Both the position numbers and the translations under genes were made by a program. This document shows positions 27,354 through 34,728 of a stretch of DNA of 34,728 nucleotides, in pieces. Numbering within the stretch: position 1 is the first letter of the stretch; the number at the start of each line of letters is the position of its first letter. The notes under the pieces are model-generated. The model saw only the letters and a list, made by a program, of their open reading frames with translations, was not told the DNA's origin and did no database searches. This DNA is from Opitutia bacterium (GTDB lineage: Bacteria; Verrucomicrobiota; Verrucomicrobiia; Opitutales; UBA2995), in the NCBI GenBank assembly GCA_014529615.1, contig JAABVD010000005.1, forward strand, positions 1 to 34,728, given 5' to 3'.

Positions 27354-28500
27354 ATGGCGAATTTTTCAGGAATGGTATCGGGAGGATTTATCGGGATCGG
27401 TCTGATCCTGTCGACCGGTTGCGGCAAAACCGAAACCGCTTCCGGGGAGGATGCACAACAGGTGTCGGCGGCAGTTCCCACCGCTTGGTCCATGACGCGG
27501 GGTGGACCGGACCTGAGCGGAAGAATTTCGGCGGTCGTTCCGAAGAATCCGACCCTCAAATGGACTTTTGATGCCGAGGAAATGGTTAGCGCGGAAGCTG
27601 CCATTGCCCACGATCGCGTCTACGTGGGAAATGAATACGGGGTTCTCTTTGCCATAGATAATCAGACGGGGAAGCAGGTTTGGAGGTTTACCACCGAGGA
27701 TGCCATTACGGCCGCCCCGGCGGTGAATGAGGCCGCCCTTTTTCTTCCCTCCAACGATGGAAACCTTTATGCGCTCGACCCCGATTCGGGAACCGGGATC
27801 TGGCAATATTCCACCGAGGACAAGATCAGCTCATCCCCGGTATTGGTAAATGATCCGGAGAGCGGCGATGCCTGGGTATTGGTCAATGGATACGATGGCT
27901 CCACCCGCTGTCTGGATGCCGCAACCGGCAATATCGTGTGGGAATATGAAACACAGGATTTCATTAACGGATCTCCCGCCGTGGTGGATGGTCGATATGT
28001 GGTATTTGGAGGGTGTGACGCCCAACTGCACGTGGTAAATTTGGCCGATGGTTCTTTGGTCCGCATGATTCCGCCCGATGCGCAGATAATTAATTCCATC
28101 GCGACCAGGGGCGCCATGGCCTTTTGTGGAAATTATGCCAACCAAGCCTTGGGATTCGACATCGCCGAGGGCAAGGTAACCTGGGTTTACCAGGACAGGA
28201 ACCTGCCCTTTTACAGTTCCCCCGGGGTGAGCGAGGATTCATGCCATCGACCAGGATTCGGGAATGGCGGCCTGGAAATACCGGACCGGAGCCCGGGTCG
28301 AGGGATCGCCCATCGTATTTGATGATGCGGTGGTCTTCGGATCCGATGACGGCCGCATTTACGCCTTAAAACTCGACAGCGGGGAAGAGATATGGAAGCT
28401 CGATCTCGGTGAGGGACTATCTGCCTCCCCTGCTTTCGGTTATGGCAACATCGTCATTAGTGGAGAAGATGGAACCGTTTTTGCCCTGGGGGATTCCTGA
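27354..28500 (+). pseudogene. PQQ-like beta-propeller (lipo)protein interrupted by a frameshift near 28243-28256
   Basis: ORF 27354..28322 carries propeller repeats up to ...FYSSPGVSED; the downstream frame resumes HAIDQDSGMAAWKYRTGARVEGSPIVFDDAVVFGSDDGRIYALKLDSGEEIWKLDLGEGLSASPAF...GTVFALGDS, ending at 28500. Confidence 0.75.
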
Positions 28501-28541
28501 AAAGGCGCCCGGGCAAGGGTAATCAGTAACCATCCAACACC

Positions 28542-29876
28542 ATGGAAATAGATCAACAGCAACCGGCCAAAAGCGCGAAGACCTCCACCTTGGCGGGCAA
28601 TTATTTTATTTCCAACTATCCGCCTTTTTCCTTTTGGTCGGAGGGCCAGAACGTGGAAGCGGAGATGGCGTTGAACTCCGAGCCTGACCCGGAAGTCAAG
28701 TTGGGGCTCTACCACCACATACCGTTTTGCCGCAAGCGGTGCCATTTCTGTTATTTTCGGGTTTATACCGATAAGAACGCCAGGCAGATCAGGGAATATC
28801 TGGATGCAACGATTGCGGAATTGAAAGCGATGGCGGAACGGCCGTTGATCCGGGGGCGCAAACCCCATTTCGTCTACTTCGGCGGTGGAACACCATCATA
28901 TCTGTCCGTCAAGCAACTGAGGGAACTTACGGACCGGATGAAATCCTTCCTGTCCTGGGATCATGCCGAAGAGGTGGCCTTCGAGTGTGAACCCGGCACC
29001 TTGACACCCGGCAAATTGACTGCAGTCAAGGATATCGGGGTGACACGCCTGAGCCTGGGAGTGGAAAACTTCGACGACCATATTCTGGTCATCAACGGAC
29101 GGGCCCACCGCTCCCCCGAGGTATTCCGGGCCTACGAACGGGCCAAGGCGGAGCAGTTCGACCAAATCAATATCGATCTCATCGCCGGCATGTTGGAAGA
29201 GACCGAAGAGAACTGGCAGCGCAACATCGAGCAAACCATCGAGCTCGAACCGGACAGCGTCACCATATATCAGATGGAGATTCCCTACAACACGGGCATC
29301 TACAAGGAGATGGCCGCCAGCGGCGCTCTGGAAGCGCCTGTGGCGGACTGGGAAACCAAACGGCGTTGGGTAAAGGAAGCGTTTGCCGCTCTGGAAGGGG
29401 CCGGTTACACTATCGCCAGCGGTTATACCGCAGTGCTCAATCCGGAACGGACAAAGTTCATCTACCGGGACGAATTGTGGCGAGGAGCCGATTTGATCGG
29501 GCTGGGAGTGGCCTCATTTTCCCACGCGGCCGGGGTCCACTATCAAAATTATACCGAAATGGAACCCTATCTGGAGGCCATCGGGAAAGGAACCCTGCCC
29601 ATCAAGCGGTCCTTTCGCACATCGGTTGAAGAACGTATGATACGGGAGTTCATTCTGCAGATGAAACTGGGCCGGGTGGAATTGGGATACTTCCGGGAAA
29701 AGTTCGGCCAGGACGTCGGCCTGCGGTTTTCCGACCAGCTCCGGAACCTGACCGAGAACGGATTTCTGAGGGTTGAGGACGATGAAATACTTCTAAACCG
29801 CGACGGCCTGCTTTGCGTGGATAGCATACTGCACCAATTTTTCCTGCGAGAACACCGCACCTCCAGGATTGTCTGA
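28542..29876 (+). CDS. HemN/coproporphyrinogen-oxidase-like radical SAM protein
   Basis: 444 aa; YHHIPFCRKRCHFCYF (CxxxCxxC), YFGGGTPSYLS, FECEPGTLTPGKL, RLSLGVENFDDHIL, NIDLIAGMLEET. Confidence 0.9.
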   Translation: MEIDQQQPAKSAKTSTLAGNYFISNYPPFSFWSEGQNVEAEMALNSEPDPEVKLGLYHHIPFCRKRCHFCYFRVYTDKNARQIREYLDATIAELKAMAERPLIRGRKPHFVYFGGGTPSYLSVKQLRELTDRMKSFLSWDHAEEVAFECEPGTLTPGKLTAVKDIGVTRLSLGVENFDDHILVINGRAHRSPEVFRAYERAKAEQFDQINIDLIAGMLEETEENWQRNIEQTIELEPDSVTIYQMEIPYNTGIYKEMAASGALEAPVADWETKRRWVKEAFAALEGAGYTIASGYTAVLNPERTKFIYRDELWRGADLIGLGVASFSHAAGVHYQNYTEMEPYLEAIGKGTLPIKRSFRTSVEERMIREFILQMKLGRVELGYFREKFGQDVGLRFSDQLRNLTENGFLRVEDDEILLNRDGLLCVDSILHQFFLREHRTSRIV

Positions 29877-29900
29877 TCCGGGCAGTCCCCCACCCTCGCC

Positions 29901-30584
29901 ATGGTTGAAGCTGTTATTCAGAAAATGCCCGCGTGTTTGCGTGAGTTCATCCAAAACGACTGCGCCTTGTCCATGGAATCCTTCCGGTTGATCAAACCGG
30001 CGAAAATGCCCCAGCCCCAGAGAAAGCTCCTGTGTCACGACGGCGACATGACATCGGCCCTGTCCGCATTTCATGGCGGCGGCCTGCAGGTGGAAGCGCT
30101 GCAGAAACAGAACCGGAAGGGAACCTACATTCGCGAAGTCTATTTGCGTGCGGGGAATAAGGGGAAAATTGTCGAGTATGGGGTAATCGCCATTCTCCTG
30201 CAGGGGTTCGACCGGCAACAGAGAAAGCTGATCAAGCAGGACCGGGAACCCCTGGGAGGGCTTTTGCACCGATTTGAGATCAAATTCACCAGCGCCCCAC
30301 TCTGCTTCTTTTTCCTCAGCCAGGATGCCGTTGCCCGGAATCCAATGGCCGGATTCGGTCAGAGACCCTGGCCTGGATCATGGAAATCTTACCCGGCTGA
30401 CAGCCAATTAATCGTGATCCTGATCATGATCATGATCGTGATCTCTCACCCTCATTCCTTCTCCCCTTTTTGCGTTCTTTTGTGGCTATTTTTCCTATTA
30501 CTAGTTGGAGGGTCGCGCAGTTCACTGCAGGAGGGGGTTTTTGCCGCGATTGGGGTGAAGCTCTTTCATGGGATCGCGGCGTAA
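29901..30584 (+). CDS. Chorismate-lyase-like (UbiC-fold) protein with a repeat-encoded C-terminal hydrophobic extension
   Basis: 227 aa; TYIREVYLRAGNKGKIVEYGVIAILLQGF...RKLIKQDREPLGGLLHRF resembles chorismate pyruvate-lyase-like proteins; tail IVILIMIMIVI is encoded by the GATC hexamer array. Confidence 0.5.
   Translation: MVEAVIQKMPACLREFIQNDCALSMESFRLIKPAKMPQPQRKLLCHDGDMTSALSAFHGGGLQVEALQKQNRKGTYIREVYLRAGNKGKIVEYGVIAILLQGFDRQQRKLIKQDREPLGGLLHRFEIKFTSAPLCFFFLSQDAVARNPMAGFGQRPWPGSWKSYPADSQLIVILIMIMIVISHPHSFSPFCVLLWLFFLLLVGGSRSSLQEGVFAAIGVKLFHGIAA
30411..30443. repeat. GATC-containing 6-bp tandem array (left arm)
   Basis: ATCGTGATCCTGATCATGATCATGATCGTGATC: five GATC at 6-bp periodicity. Confidence 0.85.
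30525..30554 (-). repeat. Diverged REP-like element, inverted partner of the next one
   Basis: CTGCAGGAGGGGGTTTTTGCCGCGATTGGG aligns with the reverse complement of 30570-30598 (CTGTAGGAGCGGCTTTACGCCGCGATCCC). Confidence 0.55.
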
Positions 30585-30598
30585 AGCCGCTCCTACAG
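30570..30598 (-). repeat. REP-like element (GTAG tetranucleotide + GCGGC hairpin when read on the - strand)
   Basis: GGGATCGCGGCGTAAAGCCGCTCCTACAG; stem GCGGC(GTAAA)GCCGC at 30576-30590, adjacent to CTAC (=GTAG on - strand). Confidence 0.7.
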
Positions 30599-30661
30599 TT
30601 AAAAGCCATTACTCTGAAACCTGCTCCAAAAGCCGGACCTCTCACCTGCAGCTATTTTTTC

Positions 30662-30690
30662 GATCACGATCACGATCACGATCATGATCA
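30662..30690. repeat. GATC-containing 6-bp tandem array (right arm, inverted relative to the left arm)
   Basis: GATCACGATCACGATCACGATCATGATCA: five GATC at 6-bp periodicity. Confidence 0.85.
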
Positions 30691-30834
30691 AGATTGAGAG
30701 CCAACCTGTCCTGCCGTAGCCTTCTGGCGAAGCGGGATCCGTGGTCAATTCTCTCCCTTTGTGCCTTTCCCCCTGCCTTTTGTGCTTTTTGTGGTTAATC
30801 CCTTCCTCTCTCCCTTCCTCCCTACGCCCCGCGC

Positions 30835-31113
30835 CTAAAACCATTTCAGGCGGGCGATGATGACGACCAACAGGATGGCGTGGAGGATGAGGGAAGCGAT
30901 GAGGACGTAACGGAATTTCTGGTTTTGCGATTTGTGCTCGAACAGCCAGATGCCGACGAAACCGCCCGGGAATCCTCCCAGGAGGGCCAGGGTGTGAAAC
31001 CACCGTTCGGGAATGCGCTTCCACTTGGCTTTGGCCAGGAATTTGTCCAGGCCGAACAACATCAGGGTCAGGATGCTGATGATGAGGTAACCCCTCCAAA
31101 GCAGGCGATACAT
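30835..31113 (-). CDS. DUF1294 family small membrane protein
   Basis: 92 aa; LFGLDKFLAKAKWKRIPERWFHTLALLGGFPGGFVGIWLFEHKSQNQKFRYVL matches the DUF1294 pattern. Confidence 0.88.
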   Translation of the reverse strand: MYRLLWRGYLIISILTLMLFGLDKFLAKAKWKRIPERWFHTLALLGGFPGGFVGIWLFEHKSQNQKFRYVLIASLILHAILLVVIIARLKWF

Positions 31114-31120
31114 GCCGAGG

Positions 31121-31411
31121 TCAGGAAAGGAACGCGGTCGCGAGCGATCTCCACTCTTCCTGCAAAGTCCCTTTATGCCGGGGTTTTCCAGCCCGGTTGT
31201 ACCAATAGGAGGCGTTGCTCAAATCCCCTTCCTTGCGGTGGAGGTAGGCATGTACCCAATCACCTTCCACGGAAGCGGCCCGCTGACAAAGCTCGTGCGC
31301 TCTTTCCCAATCGCCCTTGGCGTCCCACCACAGGGCTTGGAGGCTGGCGGACAGGGTCGTATCCGGAGCGTCGTTGTGGGAGGTGGATTGGATGAATTCT
31401 GTCAGGTTCAT
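31121..31411 (-). CDS. Small conserved protein with TPR-like helices
   Basis: ORF 31121..31483, likely start MNLTEF; ALWWDAKGDWERAHELCQRAASVEGDWVHAYLHRKEGDLSNASYWYNRAGKPR. Confidence 0.65.
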   Translation of the reverse strand: MNLTEFIQSTSHNDAPDTTLSASLQALWWDAKGDWERAHELCQRAASVEGDWVHAYLHRKEGDLSNASYWYNRAGKPRHKGTLQEEWRSLATAFLS

Positions 31412-31590
31412 GTCAAGATGGCAAAAAAGTGGAAGGGTCGCCGCTGAAGAATGCCGGGAAAAAATGTTTTTCGGAGATGGCAAACGATCCTTTTCCCCGG
31501 CGCCTCATTATTTTCCTAAAATGGGAAAAAACATTTCCTTGGCAATAGCGATTCCTGCCATGCCGAGGCATCGGCCTTGAACGGGCCGGC

Positions 31591-32790
31591 TTACTCGAAC
31601 CTCCTTAAGATTCCTTGCAAGCGGCTACGAATTTTCCCGGTCAGGGCGGGACCGCCCGTTTTTGTGCCGAGCGAGCGCTCTCGCAGGAATTGCCGGACGT
31701 CAATGGGGGTATCAAATTTGATTTCCGCGGTGCGGGGGCCGTAATATTTTTCGGAATTCAGGACGTCCTCCTCGAGTTTGAACAGTGTCTCGGCGATGCG
31801 GTCATGGGTCGGGTTCCGTTGGAGGTAACGGCCAGGGTAGCTGTAAAGTTGCTGGGCTACGAAAATCCGGTCCAACTGATCGTAGAGATCTGCTTCCTTC
31901 CGGGAATCCAAAGGGGACTTCCTATCAGTGAGTTCCTTGCGAATCCTTGCCCGCAGGGCCTTTATGCGCATGGGCATTTTCAAGTCGCTGTTGGATAATT
32001 TGTAGATGGACTCGATGGATTCTATCAGGCTGGTCTGGAGACCTCGAATGCGATCGACCAGATTCCCCGGCCGGGTCCGACCCAGAAACTCCTCTTCCTT
32101 TATGGAAAGCAGGGCCGAACCCAGGCGGTAAATGCGATCGACCGGACCCAGTCCCGATTTTGGCTTCCAGGTTATGTAGGCTTCCAGGCAATCCAAACGA
32201 TCGGAAAAGGTTTTCCCGATATCCGGGCTGTTCCGGATGCGAATTCCGGTCGGGACGACGTAACTTGTCCTGTTTTCGGGCAGTTTGGCGGTGGCTCGCA
32301 GCAGTATGGTGGCTACGCCTTCGTTCAACTCGTCCAGCATCTCGTGATGATGATAAATTTCCCCTTCCGGAAAAATCACCAGGGGAAATTCACCCTTCTG
32401 GAGGATGCGGATGGCGGTTTTAATTGCTCCCAGATCGCCGCCTTCGCGATTTATGGAAAAAGCCCCGGACTTTTGCAGGAAAAAACGCTGTAACTCCCCC
32501 CTCTCAAACCCTTCCCTGGCCGCCATGAAATGGAAGGTCATTCCGTAGCGCCGGGCCACCGTCAGCATGAGGCTGGGATCAGCGTGGTCGGCATGATTGG
32601 GAGCCACCAAAACCGGTTGCCGCTTACGCGCGAGGTCGGCCACCCTTTCGGCGCCGCTGATTTTAATATTCCTTACCTTGAACTTGCGGGTGAGAAAATA
32701 CCTGGAAATGAGGGAAGCGACCGGTTTGAACCAGGGCGAGTACTGGGGCGGCCTGAAACGGTAGGGCACTTGTGGACGGAAGAGGTTCAC
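31591..32790 (-). CDS. 1-acyl-sn-glycerol-3-phosphate acyltransferase-like protein (PlsC)
   Basis: 399 aa; VAPNHADHADPSL (HX4D), SINREGG, FPEGEIYHH. Confidence 0.85.
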   Translation of the reverse strand: MNLFRPQVPYRFRPPQYSPWFKPVASLISRYFLTRKFKVRNIKISGAERVADLARKRQPVLVAPNHADHADPSLMLTVARRYGMTFHFMAAREGFERGELQRFFLQKSGAFSINREGGDLGAIKTAIRILQKGEFPLVIFPEGEIYHHHEMLDELNEGVATILLRATAKLPENRTSYVVPTGIRIRNSPDIGKTFSDRLDCLEAYITWKPKSGLGPVDRIYRLGSALLSIKEEEFLGRTRPGNLVDRIRGLQTSLIESIESIYKLSNSDLKMPMRIKALRARIRKELTDRKSPLDSRKEADLYDQLDRIFVAQQLYSYPGRYLQRNPTHDRIAETLFKLEEDVLNSEKYYGPRTAEIKFDTPIDVRQFLRERSLGTKTGGPALTGKIRSRLQGILRRFE

Positions 32791-34631
32791 TTTGTCGAAC
32801 TTTCAAATGGTTGGGCCAGATCCTGGACGGCTTGGCGGACCTCGGCGGGCTGGGAGTGCGCCGCCATCGGTTTGCCGAACCTGACCGATACCGGATAGGG
32901 GATCCGTTTGGGCATCTTCCAGACAGCCCTGCCGCGCTCGTAGCTGAAAATGCTTCCCCATACACCGCCCAGATTCACCGGGATGATCGGGTTGTCCAGA
33001 TCGCGCATGATCCTGACAAATCCCCTGCGGAACGGCAGCAGGTTTCCGGTGCGTGAAACCTGCCCCTCGGCAAAGATGCAGACCACCTCACCAGCCACGA
33101 TCCGTGCGGATGCTTCCCGCAGGCCTTGGACGATTTGACGGGGCCGTTGCCTGGAGGGCATGGGAATTACCTGCAAAATTTTGGCGAACGGTTTGACAAA
33201 CCAGATCCTGTAGGCGTCGTCCGACATGATAAACCGGATGGGGCGGTCGATGGAGGCGAACAAGAACAAGGCATCGATGTAAGACAGGTGATTGCAGACA
33301 AACAGCACACCTCCCTTGTCGGGTATATTGTCCCGCCCCCGGATGCGAATGCGGTACAGTGTATTGGTCAGCAAAACCAACAGTAGGCGCAGGAAGGAAT
33401 CGGGCAGCAGCCAGAGTACGTAGACGGTGGCTACGAGGGTGACGGCCCCTACGACGGTAAAGATATTCGAAGTGCTGAGCCCGATCGATTTCAGCAAAAA
33501 ATAGACCCCGGAGGCCAGGAGGATGCCCACCCAGGAGAGAAATGCCTGCATGGCGATTATGGAACCTTTCCTCCTGCTCTCGGGCCGGTGCTGAACCAGG
33601 GCATTGATGGGCACGATATAAAATCCTCCGAAAAATCCCACACATCCGAGGAAAAGGCCGAATTGGTGGGTGGGAAGTCCGGCCTGGCCCATGAGGAAGC
33701 TGAATACCGATACGCCGATTGCCCCCAAGGGAATAAGGCCGGTTTCAATTTTTCGCTTTGATATATACCCGGCAGCCATACTGCCCAGGCCGATGCCCAC
33801 CGCCATCATGGCAAACAGGATGCTGGTGTTGAAAAAACTCAATTGCAGTTCGTTGCGGCCGTATATCATTACCGACTGCTGAACCAATGCGCCCAAAAAC
33901 CAGAAATAAGTGCCCCCCACGATCGAAATGAGCAAGACGAAGTCTTTCCGCGCATAGGTGAACTGCCTCCAGAATTCCCCCAGAAAATTCAGGCGGTATG
34001 GTTTTGCCGGATCAGCCGGCGGCACCCGACTGATACCCCGACTGGCCATCATGCCGGCAGTGGCCAGGGCGATGAGGATGAAGCCGGTGTTGGTCTGGTT
34101 GTCAAACGCGTCAAACAAAAGTCCCCCGGCAATCGTTCCGAGGATGATGGAAATGAAGGTTCCCAGTCCTATGATGCCGTTGCCCCAGGATAATCGCTTT
34201 TCCACCAGGAGTTCGGGAAGAAGGCCGTATTTGACCGGACCGAAAAATGCGCTCTGGGCGCTCATCAGGAAAATCACCCCCAACAACAGATTGAGGTATC
34301 CCAGGTAGAGGCCGATTGCCCCCAGGCACATGATCACCATCTCCCCGAGCTTGATCCGAATCGCCACCGATCGTTTGCTGAACCGGTCCGCACAGAACCC
34401 CCCCGTCATGGTAAACAAAATGAAAGGAACGGCAAACAATGCCCCGATGAGCGATACCAGCCGGTCCTGGTCCGACTCGTTCGGATACAGGCTCATGGCT
34501 GAAAAAATCACCACGAATTTAAATACGTTGTCGGAAAAGGCGCCCTGGCACTGGGTGACCCATAAGCTCCAAAACCCCTTCAGCCAATCTTTGGGCGGTC
34601 CTGAGCGGGTCGTTTCGGGCATGGGTTCCAA
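32787..34631 (-). CDS. MFS transporter-acyltransferase fusion (LplT-PlsC-like, Aas-type without an AMP-ligase domain)
   Basis: 614 aa; N-term MFS helices (WVTQCQGAFSDNVFKFVVIF..., GGFCADRFSKRSVAIRIK), C-term acyltransferase FVCNHLSYIDALF (HX4D) and FAEGQVSRTGNLLPFRRG. Confidence 0.9.
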   Translation of the reverse strand: MEPMPETTRSGPPKDWLKGFWSLWVTQCQGAFSDNVFKFVVIFSAMSLYPNESDQDRLVSLIGALFAVPFILFTMTGGFCADRFSKRSVAIRIKLGEMVIMCLGAIGLYLGYLNLLLGVIFLMSAQSAFFGPVKYGLLPELLVEKRLSWGNGIIGLGTFISIILGTIAGGLLFDAFDNQTNTGFILIALATAGMMASRGISRVPPADPAKPYRLNFLGEFWRQFTYARKDFVLLISIVGGTYFWFLGALVQQSVMIYGRNELQLSFFNTSILFAMMAVGIGLGSMAAGYISKRKIETGLIPLGAIGVSVFSFLMGQAGLPTHQFGLFLGCVGFFGGFYIVPINALVQHRPESRRKGSIIAMQAFLSWVGILLASGVYFLLKSIGLSTSNIFTVVGAVTLVATVYVLWLLPDSFLRLLLVLLTNTLYRIRIRGRDNIPDKGGVLFVCNHLSYIDALFLFASIDRPIRFIMSDDAYRIWFVKPFAKILQVIPMPSRQRPRQIVQGLREASARIVAGEVVCIFAEGQVSRTGNLLPFRRGFVRIMRDLDNPIIPVNLGGVWGSIFSYERGRAVWKMPKRIPYPVSVRFGKPMAAHSQPAEVRQAVQDLAQPFESSTK

Positions 34632-34654
34632 AGAGACGGAAAATCGGCAATGTC

Positions 34655-34728
34655 TCAGGGTTTCCCCAAGGTGACCCCGACCATGCCGAAGGGTACAGCT
34701 ACCTGCTGAAACTTCTTTCCAAGGCTCT
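34655..34728 (-). CDS. Possible C-terminal end of an upstream - strand gene (truncated by window)
   Basis: Minus-strand frame reads SLGKKFQQVAVPFGMVGVTLGKP* immediately upstream of the MFS-PlsC gene; too short to classify. Confidence 0.3.
   Translation of the reverse strand, partial: SLGKKFQQVAVPFGMVGVTLGKP

Noticed and set aside
15894-28500. True PQQ-dependent dehydrogenases
   Set aside because: The propeller genes show generic PQQ-like blade motifs only; I did not see a Cys-Cys pair plus catalytic Asp/heme c signature typical of quinoprotein dehydrogenases, and no pqqA-E genes are present in the window.
30411-30690. Possible CRISPR-like array
   Set aside because: The period is only 6 bp with no spacers; it is a simple GATC hexamer repeat, not repeat-spacer structure.
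30470-30697. 75 aa + strand ORF ending in DHDHDHDHDQD
   Set aside because: Encoded entirely by the repeat island; no coding evidence beyond absence of stops.
1-34728. tRNA/rRNA genes, prophage or restriction/anti-phage modules
   Set aside because: None of the characteristic sequences or protein motifs were recognized on either strand; almost all DNA is accounted for by metabolic, transport and envelope genes.

Overview
This is a 34.7 kb bacterial chromosomal window. The lineage is probably Verrucomicrobiota- or Planctomycetota-like, inferred from gene content only. Left to right it contains: the C-terminal fragment of a membrane protein; a BNR/sialidase-fold secreted protein (-); a lipoprotein cyclophilin with a large duplicated insert (-); a tripartite RND efflux operon (OMF, MFP, RND) followed by a TPR-like protein (+); an orphan STAS protein (+); a lipid/sterol-like oxidation locus made of a DAF-36/KshA-like Rieske oxygenase (+), a COG2907-like FAD amine-oxidase-fold protein (-) and a GPP34-cytochrome P450 fusion (-); a PQQ-like beta-propeller (-) divergent from a TonB-dependent receptor (+); a long + strand run of two PQQ-like beta-propellers, DUF3311, a Na+/solute symporter, a truncated ANL adenylating enzyme (EhpF/PaaK-like), an Fe-dependent alcohol dehydrogenase, a frameshifted PQQ-like propeller, a HemN-like radical SAM protein and a chorismate-lyase-like protein; a repeat-dense intergenic island (inverted GATC hexamer arrays enclosing an inverted REP pair); and DUF1294, a small TPR-like protein, a PlsC acyltransferase and an MFS-PlsC fusion (-). 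The best candidates for something undescribed are (i) the GPP34-P450 fusion with its Rieske and FAD partners and (ii) the TonB/PQQ-propeller/symporter/ANL/Fe-ADH/radical SAM/chorismate-lyase-like cluster. There is also a ~180 bp TIR-bearing mobile repeat in two copies whose edges abut coding sequence, and a cyclophilin with a tandemly duplicated insert. All family calls come from reading motifs in the translations; no database search was run.
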